The notes under the pieces: generated by a model
Databases searched by the model: none
What the model was told of the DNA's origin: nothing
Seen by the model: the letters and a program-made list of their open reading frames with translations, nothing else
Position numbers and translations under genes: made by a program
Source of the DNA: Siphonodentalium dalli
Lineage: Eukaryota > Mollusca > Scaphopoda > Gadilida > Siphonodentaliidae
DNA: 64,000 nt
Assembly: GCA_032622095.1 (NCBI GenBank)
Contig: CP136065.1
Span: forward strand, 39,497,503-39,561,502
Direction of reading: 5' to 3'
Shown here: piece after piece, positions 53,590-62,395 of the stretch
How positions within the stretch are numbered: the first letter of the stretch is position 1
Layout of the letters: each line of letters begins with the position of its first letter

Positions 53590-55817
53590 TAGACCCCGAA
53601 GCCACGACAAATAGTTTTCATGGCTGGCTCAACCGATTTTCGTGGCTGGTTAGCTGGCTAAGCCGGCTCAGTCACGACGTTGGTGGCTGACGAAATATGG
53701 CGGCTCAGATGTTATCGTTCAGCGTATTTTCGTTTCCGAAATGTTCCTAATTCCCTGTTACCGGTTATAGACGCCGTTTTTTTTTGCGTTTGTGGTGAAC
53801 CCGTAGAATTCCAGACCACACGTAATCTTTTGATGTTGGGTTTTTTAACCATTATATGGCGAAAATTCACGAAGGACTGGCATGGATATACTATGTAGTT
53901 TCCCATCTAATCGGTATAAGTAGTTACATTGGGACTTCTGTCGACTTCAGACTGCTATCATCACTGCCATCTTGCGATATATATATGCATGCATCATTGA
54001 ATGTAGACCAAGTCTTCTCGTACTAAAACTAGCTAAGATTTTGGGATGGAGAGATGCTAGTGTTTAGTCCGAGATCGCGCGCATAGCCTTCTTATGACAC
54101 GAGTTACGCCCAGGATCTGTGGCGGGAATCTGTGGTGTATTTTACTCGATTTACCTAACAAAGCAATACATGATGCTATATACGTCGGAAAGAGTGACAT
54201 CTTATGGTCAGAATGGTGTATAATAATCTAACTTTAATGTTAAATTACACATAGAATATTCCGGTTGATTGCCACAAACATCGCTGTTTTTTCTGTTTGT
54301 TTATTTAACTGAAAGCCGAACTCAGGTTCCGAAGAACTTCGGCATTGTCCGGTGTTTGTTCTGAGTATTCTAGTTTCCGTTTCTATATATAGCGCGGGGT
54401 TTTCCGAACAAAATGGAGAAAACCGATCGCCGCAAAGTCCAGTTTCCAATGTGCTTTGAGAACAATTCCCGCACTAAAAACTTAATGACATAATGGAGGA
54501 TCAGAAAGGTAGTTTTGTTGACAATTTTCGCAAGCAACTTGTCAAAATTGGAGCAAATTAGAACTCTTGTGTCTGACTTGCCATGCGTGTGATTTTCATC
54601 CATGTGCATTTTGACTTTTGTGTTGATAAAATAATCGGAGAACCGAATCACAGTTTCGAAATATAGTTCTTCCGTTTTAGTGGGACTTTTCAAACTTAAG
54701 GTTAAAAATTTATACAAATTTTGTTTGATTTTTTGTGTGCTCAACAAGAGCAGTATATTGCTCTGTTCGCTTAGTATATATCTTAATTTCGCTGAAGTCC
54801 ACCAAATGTGGGAAATGTAGCACCATATTATTTATTCTAATGCTCGTTGAGTTTACACTGTTTTAAACTTTGAGAGGGTTGTAATTCCCCGTAATTTATT
54901 TAATGTATTACAATTATATCTTCAATGTTTAATTAATCTATTTATTTTTTATTTATTGACACACATAATTACGATTACAATGGAGAATTCATCGTAATTT
55001 GCGTTAGTCAGTCGAAAATCTACGGAATATTTTCAACGGAAAATGCCGAACACAGTTCGCGAGGTCAACTGAGTTCGCATACTTTTAAAAATTTGTAAAC
55101 ATTGCGGTAAATGTTTCTTTTCGCATTAAATTACCGCTTTCAATTCACAACTGATGTGGGGTTCAAATCAAATAGCATGTCTTCTGCGGAAAATATCTTT
55201 TATTGTCGCAATTGTGATATTTTATTTCATATAATTGTGGTTTTATTTGAGCGGGTCATTAACGCTTAACTCGTGTCATAAGAAGGCTATGCGCGCGATC
55301 TCGGACTAAACAATAGCATCTCTCCATCCCAAAATCTTAGTTAGTTTTAGTACGAGAAGACTTGGACTACATTGAATGATGAACCCGATTGTAATGATAT
55401 ATAATATTTCAAAGTATTTTCTAGTCTTATGTGTATATATTGACAAATGCCAGTGATGTCTGAGACTGGGTGTTGTCGATATAAACAATTTATATTTTAA
55501 CCCTTTCAATACCGAATGGATGCGCCCATTCAGTTATATGAAAGCATGAATTGTGATAGTTTATTCCACATTAAGGGGCCAGGTGTTCTGATAATATAAC
55601 AAGTTATTAACAACCATGCCGTGTACATGCGAGTATGCCAATATTAGGCAATGCGGTTTAGTTCTTTGCGATTCACAGTACAGTTGTGCTTGACATATAA
55701 GCCCATGCACACGGCTCAGCCATTTTACAATTCCGGCGGCGGAGATTTTTAAATGTGGCTGGCATTAGAAATAATATGGCTGGCGGCGGCGGCGTGCGAT
55801 GGTGGCTTCGGGCTCTG
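53590..55817. mobile_element. 2,228 bp hAT-family element with perfect 8 bp target duplication
   Basis: CCAAACTC flanks both sides (53582-53589 and 55818-55825). Ends are TAGACCCCGAAGCCAC and, read from the right, CAGAGCCCGAAGCCAC, 14 of 16 matching. Subterminal GGCTGG/ATGGCTGGC words cluster within 100 bases of both ends, as hAT transposase-binding repeats do. No transposase ORF is present; the longest ORF is 125 codons on the minus strand (54370-54747) and is not recognised. A second, inner pair of ~116 bp inverted repeats lies at 53991-54106 and 55267-55383, so another element may be nested inside. Confidence 0.88.
53991..55383. repeat. inner long inverted repeat (arms 53991-54106 and 55267-55383)
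   Basis: The arms run from ATCATTGAATGTAG through GTCTTCTCGTACTAAAACTA, GATTTTGGGATGGAGAGATGCTA, TTTAGTCCGAGATCGCGCGC to CTTATGACACGAGTTA, with only a few mismatches over ~116 bases. The 1.16 kb between them has no recognised gene. This could be a foldback element inserted within the hAT element, or internal TIR-like structure of it. Confidence 0.75.
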
Positions 55818-55825
55818 CCAAACTC

Positions 55826-56521
55826 TGCAAAGAAAGCTACCATTAAATAACAAACTTCTCCAGTCATTATCTGCCATAGACCCAGTGGGCATTCCAACAC
55901 ACAGAATTTGTTGACCAGATTGGTAACACACATGCCAAATGTGTTAAGTGAAGTCCAGCAAGAGGAATACATGCTTGAAGTGAGACGCTACCAATTTGAC
56001 CCCACCATACCAGAGTATGAGGATGACAGTAGAATTGACCACTGGTGGGCCAAAGTTGGTGAAACAGGAAGATACCCAAATCTAACGAAGACTGTTTATG
56101 CTTGTCTCTCCCGTTTCCATGGACCTCAAGTCAAATCAAGTTTTAATATTATGGGAGATGTCATGGACAAGAAATCGTCAAGAATGCAGGTGTCAACCTA
56201 TAGTGACATACAATGTGTCAAGTACTTTCTGAGGTCACAGAAGAAATCAGCTGTAGATTTCTTTTCATCCAATGATTTTATTCATGATTCTGTTGACCCT
56301 GCATTGACAAAGAATCTCCAATACACTGGAGCTACAAGAAGCACAAACTTGAACTAAAGGTCATGAAGCAGCAGAAAGCAGCTGAGAGTGGTGTTACTAA
56401 ACAAACATGTAATGTTCCATCAAAGAGGAAAGCTAATTATAAATACACCTGTATTGACCCCTTTATACAGCTAGGAAAGTCCCACCTTAATAGTGTTCTG
56501 GGTTCAGATTGGGACCATTAA
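55826..56521 (+). CDS. hAT-like gene, C-terminal dimerisation part
   Basis: Begins right after the duplicated CCAAACTC with KLPLNNKLLQSLSAIDPVGI, then a frame change near 55905. The main frame (to about 56330) gives EVRRYQFDP, DHWWAKVGETGRYPNLTK, CLSRFHGPQVKSSFNIM and a closing helix, typical of the hAT C-terminal domain in this gene type. A further frame change near 56330 joins a basic tail (YKKHKLELKVMKQQK) ending at TAA 56519-56521. Confidence 0.7.
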
Positions 56522-57125
56522 ATCTGGTTATGCTTGAACTATTTGGGTCGGTTAGTGATTACTGATAGCCTCAGTACTCCAATCTTAAGAGATCATGACT
56601 TGACCCAGAGGTGTGATTGATTGGGTATTCACCCTAAAAGCATGCAGTTCCCAGCTGATATCTGAACCCAGGTGGACAAATTAGTTGATACCTGGACATG
56701 ATGTGAACCAGACCTTACAGAGAGAGGCCGGCCTCAAATGTTGGGATGTGCGAAAAGAGATGCATTCTAACTGAATGTGGGGATGTGCGACAAGGTGAGT
56801 AGCACCACTTAGATCACCCGTTCTGTGGAGAGATACCCAAATTCTCCACACAAGTGTAAAGGTGGCAGCGAAGGATGACAAAAAGTCAAAATCGAAAAAA
56901 TGGCATTATGCAGTTTTTCAAAAAATCATAAACATAACATTGAGTTCACTAAAATATGGACTTTACCATGTGTGTAAATACTGGTCTTAATACATGTATA
57001 TACATTGTACAGTTCTTGGATGTTACAGTATTCAGGCTATTGATAAACTGTTATGAACTGCTTTATGTGAAGATAATAGAATACAAGAGCATGTGTATAT
57101 ATATCAAGTGGTAAGTCTTTTAACA
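56522..57125. other. no gene seen
   Basis: Spacer after the hAT-like gene. I looked for a partner of the CCGCGGATCCGCGG block at 49.8 kb and found none. Confidence 0.5.
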
Positions 57126-57128
57126 TTA

Positions 57129-58378
57129 GGCCATACACACTTAATAGTTCGTTTCTCAGGGATCGCCGCGTCCCCCAAAAACCTGCGCCTCCCCCTTATT
57201 TATTGGCACCTATAAAATAATAAATATATAAATACCGCATGTCCCGAACCGCCCCAGACCGATAACTTCGTCTTGAAACTTTACGCAAACTGCAAATCTA
57301 TCCGGACTGCAAATCTATCCGGACTTTACATTCACAAACAAGGGCGGATAATTCTGACGAACTTCCTGTTTAAAATAATAACAAAATGGCGACTTTGGTG
57401 AACATTTGTATCGTGCAGAATGCGTCGGTAGGCAAATGGACAATTATATCAGACAACAGATCAAAAACTGTTCCTCAAATGGCTGATGATTTCATGTCCA
57501 CGAAAGACATTGACGATGATTTTGACCTGGTTGTTTCAAAAACGAAAACGGGGGACTTTGACACAGTTGCAGGAGACATCATGATCATCAATCATCATGT
57601 TTTCTGAAGTCACGCAATTTTTCGGACGATAATTTCAAATTCGAGTGACCAAAGAAGATGTACCAGAGAATAAATCGGGAGAAGTAGTTGATGTATTCTC
57701 GGTGCTGATGACAAGTTGCAAGGAGGTGGTGTTGCCCAGTAAGACAAATGTGAAAAACAAACGTAACAAATTGTGCAATTCATTCATTGACTGGTTGAAA
57801 ACAAAGTGGGCTTCCGTAAGGTTAGCGTTGACAGTGTGGGTCGGCAATATGTGGCTATTGTATGTAATGCACTCTGGTTTGTGGATCAGCACTATTCCAA
57901 ACTTCAAGATTTTTATGAAAGTCTGTGATTAATTAGAAAATAAACCTTTTATTTCATAAATTATTGTTGTGATTTAATATTATCAATTCATGTGTAGTCC
58001 AGTGGAACTCCTTCCAATAAAGCTTGATCTGGCTGGTGGTCACCCTGAGTTACATCAAATTTCACCGATGTAGTTTCCACATCTTCTGCCATGAGTGAAT
58101 AACTCAAACTGTTTCCTCTATACAACTTTATTACAAATCTAGATTATTAAGGGGATATATGATGGTCAGCTTCCCTGCTTCAGTATATTGCCCATATCCA
58201 GTATTATTCCTCATATCCAGTATTATTCCTTAATATGGGACTCCGATAAATATTATATATATAAATACCTGCCTCACCACAAAATTAATTTGAAAAAAAT
58301 AATAAATATAAATAACTACCTCCCTCATCACTTTGAAAAAAAAAATCCCTGAGAACAAACTATTAAGTTTATATGGCC
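57129..58378. mobile_element. GGCC-ended, TTA-flanked Harbinger-like element with cargo gene
   Basis: TTA lies on both sides (57126-57128 and 58379-58381). Left end GGCCATACACACTTAATAGTTCGTTTCTCAGGG; right end read backwards GGCCATATAAACTTAATAGTTTGTTCTCAGGG, so ~32 bp inverted ends with few mismatches. The 1.25 kb element holds a broken coding region (57386 to about 57940). Compared with the 3.05 and 51.36 kb elements, only GGCC and the TTA target are shared; the rest of the ends differ, so these are separate families. Confidence 0.85.
57386..57940 (+). pseudogene. broken cargo gene of the 57.1 kb element
   Basis: Starts MATLVNICIVQNASVGKW and reads 73 codons to a stop at 57607. A second frame from about 57640 gives VPENKSGEVVDVFSVLMTSCKEVVLPSKTNVKNKRNKLCNSFIDWL. 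After about 57805 a third frame is the coding-like one (VGRQYVAIVCNALWFVDQHYSKLQDFYESL) ending near 57940. The three pieces appear to be one protein of ~180 residues broken by two frame changes. I do not know the family. Confidence 0.5.
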
Positions 58379-58381
58379 TTA

Positions 58382-59120
58382 GTTATTCATACATTCTACT
58401 GTATAGAGTATATTGTTGAATATTAATATATTATTAATATTAAGAATTTTGATATGTCAATAATTATATGGAAAAAGCCTGTCAAATCATTCACAGATGC
58501 AAGGAAATGGTCACATATTATATCCAGATTTTAAGAAATCACCCTTCCCCCACCCCCGGCTTCAAAGGCAGGCAGAGGTGTATAGAATATTTTCCTCTTT
58601 TTACATTGGAGCCTGCTCACATGCCTGTAGGCTGTACCATTTTCCGCCCTGTACTATTATTAATTTTGTCCCCATTTTCCGCCCCGTACTATTATTCCGC
58701 CCTGTACTATTTTTTGGCACACAAGAGTAGGAATTTAGTTGACGGCAATATTGGCACGTAGGAATATCTAACATTGAAGCGGTGAACCAGACTATACATT
58801 GCAACAGGTTATCGAAGAATAACTGATATGTGATACTTCAGGGGGTATATTGGCTTAAGTGCATTAGAACGGAAACCCTACATTGACACTTTCATTGGTA
58901 TATTAATGATTTAAAAGTAAAGAGCAAGAGGTAATACACATGGTACATGATCATACATTAACATTTAAATTCATTATTTTCCAACAGAAAAATTATGGAT
59001 TGCTTAATGGATGATTCATTCATCATACAGTATATACAATGAATCTGATGAGAGTACCTCCTTGTTCACCACACATGACATATTTTAATTTATGCTATTT
59101 ATATATTTTGCGGTGTGAAT
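58382..59120. other. no gene seen
   Basis: Spacer. TTTCCGCCC(T/C)GTACTATTATT occurs three times at 58640-58712, matching a phrase at 49788-49808, so a small repeat is present. Confidence 0.5.
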
Positions 59121-60536
59121 ATTGACGGGCGATTGTGTCGATCGATTGTCATCTCAATGGTCACAGATGCTCCCGCATGGTGTCTAATGATGAACTTTAT
59201 TCAGTTCAATGGACACTATGGTTGCAAGCCTTGAAATAGTGTGTCTGTCATTTGCAGAATGAGGTTCCCAGAGGGACCTCATTCTGCAAATGACAAGACA
59301 CCCTATTTCAAGGCTTGTATGGTTGTCCATGTTGTTATGCTCCAGGCATTAAAACAAAAGTGAGTGCGACTGGTTATGCAAGAACTTATCCATTTGATGA
59401 ATCATCACAAACTGGGCATGCTATGCTAAGAACGGAGACATAAACTGATAAAATCGCCAAGTTTTCTGAGAAACATTCTGCCAATTGAATGTAATCGATT
59501 GCTGTCCATACGACCTTCGCACTTCGTGACCCGATCGGCGAGATCATTCGAAGATGTGAAACATTGGAAGGCTTCTGAATTTCGGACATTTCTCCTATTC
59601 TTCTCTTATCCTGTTCTGTTTAGAATTCTACCAGAAAGGTTTTTGGAGCATTGGATGCTTCTTGTACGTTCAATTCAAATTCTCAGTTCCACATGCATTT
59701 CCAAGACTAAATTGGGTTACGTTCAGTTGTCTTTGAAGCTGTTTTGCTTACAGGTTAAGGAGCTTTATCCAGCGAAAACTTGTACATTCAACTTCCATTG
59801 CTTGCTACACCTTGCAGACAAAGTAAGACAGCTTGGCCCTTTGTGGACACAAAGCTGTTTCTATTTTGAAGACTTTAATGGGGAGTTGCGACACTTGTTC
59901 CATGGAACGCAATGTGTAGAAATGCAGATTATGACATCTGTTCTCGGGCAACAAAGGATTCCAAGCCTTGCTATAGATCTTATTTCTGGAAGTAAGGTGC
60001 AGAAGTTTTATATGCAGATGATGAACAGACCTCGGTTATCTTCAAACAGGCAACAGATTGCACCAAATACATTCATATTAGGTGCTGTAAAGGCTGTACA
60101 ATCACTAGATTCTTCTCTCCATCATGCTTTAACACAAATTCTTCAATTTCAAATGCCCTGTCAATCATTCAATCGCATTTTACACAATGGTGTTGTCATA
60201 CATTCTTCTGATTATTCTTTAGTTAACATTCATCAGAGAAACAGTTTTACTGTCAAATATGGTGATAACATGTATGGCCAAATTCAGGTATTTGTTGAAT
60301 ATACAGATGTACGTAGTGAGCAAAAATGTTATTTAGCCATTGTTAAAAATTTGACTGCCATGCAGCGTCCACAACATGCACCTTCATATATGCAGCTGGT
60401 GTCACATACGCATGACGTTGTAGCCATACCTGTAGCTGAGATCACCAATTTGTGTTTTTATATTTGCACAGATGATGCAACTGGCAACAACTGTTATGTG
60501 ATGGAAAGTCTTGATACAGTTGAGTGTGATGCATAA
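59121..60536 (+). pseudogene. EnSpm/CACTA-type transposase, C-terminal half, broken
   Basis: A first part near 59157-59224 encodes MVTDAPAWCLMMNFIQFNGHYGC, the 'DAPA...QFNGxYGC' signature of the tnp2-type transposase domain. It is cut by a 93 bp MITE, then resumes with YGCPCCYAPGIKTKVSATGYARTYPF. A stop (59439 region) and frame changes follow. From 59556 a long frame (to TAA 60536) gives HWKASEFRTFLLFFSYPVLFRILPERF, NFHCLLHLADKVRQLGPLW, and FEDFNGELRHLFHGTQ, the DUF4218-type C-terminal domain found in EnSpm and similar animal elements. About 330 residues are open. The N-terminal half and CACTA-type ends are not in view. Confidence 0.75.
59225..59317. mobile_element. 93 bp palindromic MITE with perfect 8 bp target duplication
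   Basis: TATGGTTG flanks both sides (59217-59224 and 59318-59325). The element is one near-perfect hairpin: CAAGCCTTGAAATAG...TTTGCAGAATGAGGT, a ~10-base loop, then ACCTCATTCTGCAAATGACAAGACACCCTATTTCAAGGCTTG. The host reading frame (FNGHYGC) continues correctly after the second target copy. Eight-base duplications suggest the hAT or P superfamilies. Confidence 0.88.
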
Positions 60537-60630
60537 TGATAAAATACATTAAGTAAATTGTGGGAATATTTTTTAACTTTTTGGCAATTTTTATGGAAAT
60601 GTTAATTTTTTTTCGGATTATATTTTCCAG

Positions 60631-60867
60631 TACTTTAAGGCGGCATACAAGAAATTGGTGGTTAATGGTGACTGTGTTGTTAACACCATGTGGCGAGAAT
60701 ATGGTGAATACAAAATTTTCGGCCAGATGTCTGTTTTAGCAATTCTTCACAATTGCCCAGGTCCGCGCCTCTTTAATAAGGATGTGGCCCACAGGGTGGT
60801 TTACAATAGGCTGCTAGCAAATCCAGACTACATACAGAATACGGATGATAAAAGGCAGCTGAAACAA
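60631..60867 (+). CDS. HECT-like gene, internal exon
   Basis: Bounded by TATATTTTCCAG (acceptor) and CAA/GTGAGA (donor), phase 0 at both ends, 79 codons with no stop. It reads YFKAAYKKLVV, then EYGEYKIFGQMSVLAILHNCPGPRLFNKDVAHRVV. The block 'G-x-M-x-AxAI-HN-PGP-LF' resembles the N-lobe of the HECT E3-ligase-like domains in G2E3-type invertebrate genes (recalled, not searched). The catalytic Cys region would be further downstream. Confidence 0.45.
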
Positions 60868-61863
60868 GTGAGAAATTGATTAATTCTCTATTACCATATG
60901 TGCACAAAAAATAACCACTGACACTGCTCTGTACTTGCCATTCGACCTCGGTTTCAAAGTATGTATGTGGACACTTGCTGTGGCATTAGGGGTGTATACA
61001 TCAGCAGATTGATTTGTGTTGCCATGGCTTGATATCTGTCATCCATGTGTGTGCGCTTTGGAGATGTTCATCAACAATTTCCATTTGCACGTGCTACAGG
61101 TCGTACCTTTGGTCAGATCATTATGAGATTTGTCATGGCTGTTGACATTGACATGTAGATGGGAATGAGTCATTTTGCGGTCATGCGACCACAAAACATG
61201 GCTGCTGGTGGCCATCTTGGATTTCAAAATTAAATCAATCGGCGCGGGCTACAGGTCGTACTATTCGTCTGATCATCATGAAATTTGTCATGGATGTTAA
61301 TATTGAAATGTCATTTTGGGGTCGTTCGGCCAAAAAAAAATGGCCGCCAGCAGCCATCTTGGATTTTACTCTTTGCATGACTAAATCCTTTGGCACAGGT
61401 TAGACATTTCAATTAGCACCTTTCCTATTCCTCCATTTACTGTCAACCATTAAATTATTCCCCTACCAAATTTGAGCTACAGTGTCATTGACACTTTCAT
61501 TTAGTAAGATCAGCTCATTTGGTTGAGGTCATCCTGTAATTCCAGTTGGTCAAAGTTGGGTACAGCATACTAAAAATTCCTAGAAAAGGTGACCACGTGC
61601 TTTATATTGTACTTCTTGATTTTGGAGAGCTATGTACATGTACGCATCTATAATATATGTCAATATTTAACAAATTTGCATTGTTTTCACTAACAAATAA
61701 CATTGTGATTTTAAAACAACATTCAATTGTTTTATTCACTAACAAATATTACATTGTGATTTTAAAACAACATTCACTTTGCAAAGCACATGCATGCACA
61801 TCTGTTTGTATATAAAATCAATTGTTATTAATATTATTATTCATTGGTTAATTTAACTTTCAG
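60868..61863 (+). other. intron of the HECT-like gene, holding a reversed pearl copy
   Basis: Both splice sites are good and phases match on each side. The intron contains a short pearl-like element at 61018-61500 and otherwise AT-rich DNA, including a duplicated ACATTGTGATTTTAAAACAACATTCA at about 61702 and 61751. Confidence 0.45.
61018..61500 (-). mobile_element. pearl-like element, third copy, two monomers, reversed
   Basis: Read on the minus strand, it starts at 61500 with ATGAAAGTGTCAATGACACTGTAGC. Two monomers follow (ATCCAAGATGGCTGCTGGCGG-type and AATCCAAGATGGCCACCAG-type), then the right part, which is eroded to a trace of CCATGGC near 61025. The 5' end is fully kept, while the core is cut down to two monomers, the shortest of the three copies (17, 13, 2). 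Confidence 0.8.
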
Positions 61864-62050
61864 ATGATGGATATTACAACCGAAGATGAGCTAGAAAGAT
61901 TCTTAGAATCTAATTTAGCTGACAAAATTGATGTTGGATTCACAAAACCAAATAAGTTTTGTCAGCTCAAAGACAGGGAGATGATCGTCAAAAGTTATAT
62001 CCAAAGAGAAATGAGCCCGTTCACTGAAGACCTCATATCATATATAGAAG
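61864..62050 (+). CDS. HECT-like gene, next exon
   Basis: Begins after TTTAACTTTCAG in phase 0, exactly matching the phase left by the 60631-60867 exon, and ends in phase 1 at AAG/GTACGT. It encodes MMDITTEDELERFLESNLADKI, GFTKPNKFCQLKDREMIVKSYI and TEDLISYIEG, an all-helical segment that fits the hinge region of a HECT-like domain, ending in the (I)EG that normally precedes a Leu. The rest of the gene is beyond the window or in exons I cannot see. Confidence 0.5.
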
Positions 62051-62063
62051 GTACGTTCTTTTG

Positions 62064-62395
62064 TTAACCCTTTACCCAACAGAACGGCCCTGTGCCAATG
62101 CATTCTCTTATATATGCGAGTCGACCATAGGTCGCCTCGCATATATAAGAGAATGCATTGGCTTAACACATTAAAAATTATAAAATTGTTAAAGAATGTA
62201 AGAAAAAATGGTAAAAAGTGTTAAAAAAAGATTTTTTTTAGACCAATGCATTCTCTTATATATGCGAGGCGACCTATGGTCGACTCGCATATATAAGAGA
62301 ATGCATTGGCACAGGGCATAACTGTAACCATCACAATGTGGGCAATGAGCCGGTTCCAATGATATCCATATTTGTATGGTTTTATTGAGACAGAC
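62064..62395. mobile_element. TTAA MITE with two opposed palindromic modules, 3' truncated copy
   Basis: Starts TTAA (62064-62067) then CCCTTTACCCAACAGAA, and matches the 39.5 kb copy through both hairpin modules (62092-62161 and 62246-62317) and on to GAGACAGACC. At about 62395 the match stops at a G run and unrelated sequence begins, so the right inverted repeat is lost. It lies in the intron after the last HECT-like exon. Confidence 0.83.

Larger units (their letters stand above)
50155..56521 (+). pseudogene. hAT-type transposase-like gene, decayed, with two elements inserted in its exons
   Basis: The parts in order: exon 1 50155-50446; a phase 1 intron 50447-50985 (CAG/GTAAGT, TTTACAG); then one long exon split into 50986-51358, 52521-53589 and 55826-56521 by two transposons. 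Landmarks are a BED-like CxxC...HxxxxxH finger, the core DSCNVMRGSKSGLE...GDTCHHVH...AAKAFC, a WLSVYD region, and a C-terminal dimerisation block with DHWWAKV, YPNL and FHGPQV. This gene type, known from fish and molluscs as uncharacterised zinc-finger hAT relatives, cuts DNA in active elements. Breaks: frame changes near 52870, 53228, 55905 and 56330, and a TAA at 53469-53471. It is not functional as it stands. It could be a transposon copy or a dead domesticated gene. Confidence 0.8.

Noticed and set aside
55499-55530. Left end of a further TTAA MITE (TTAACCCTTTCAATACC)
   Set aside because: Only one end is visible and no complementary right end with TTAA follows nearby, so an element cannot be delimited.
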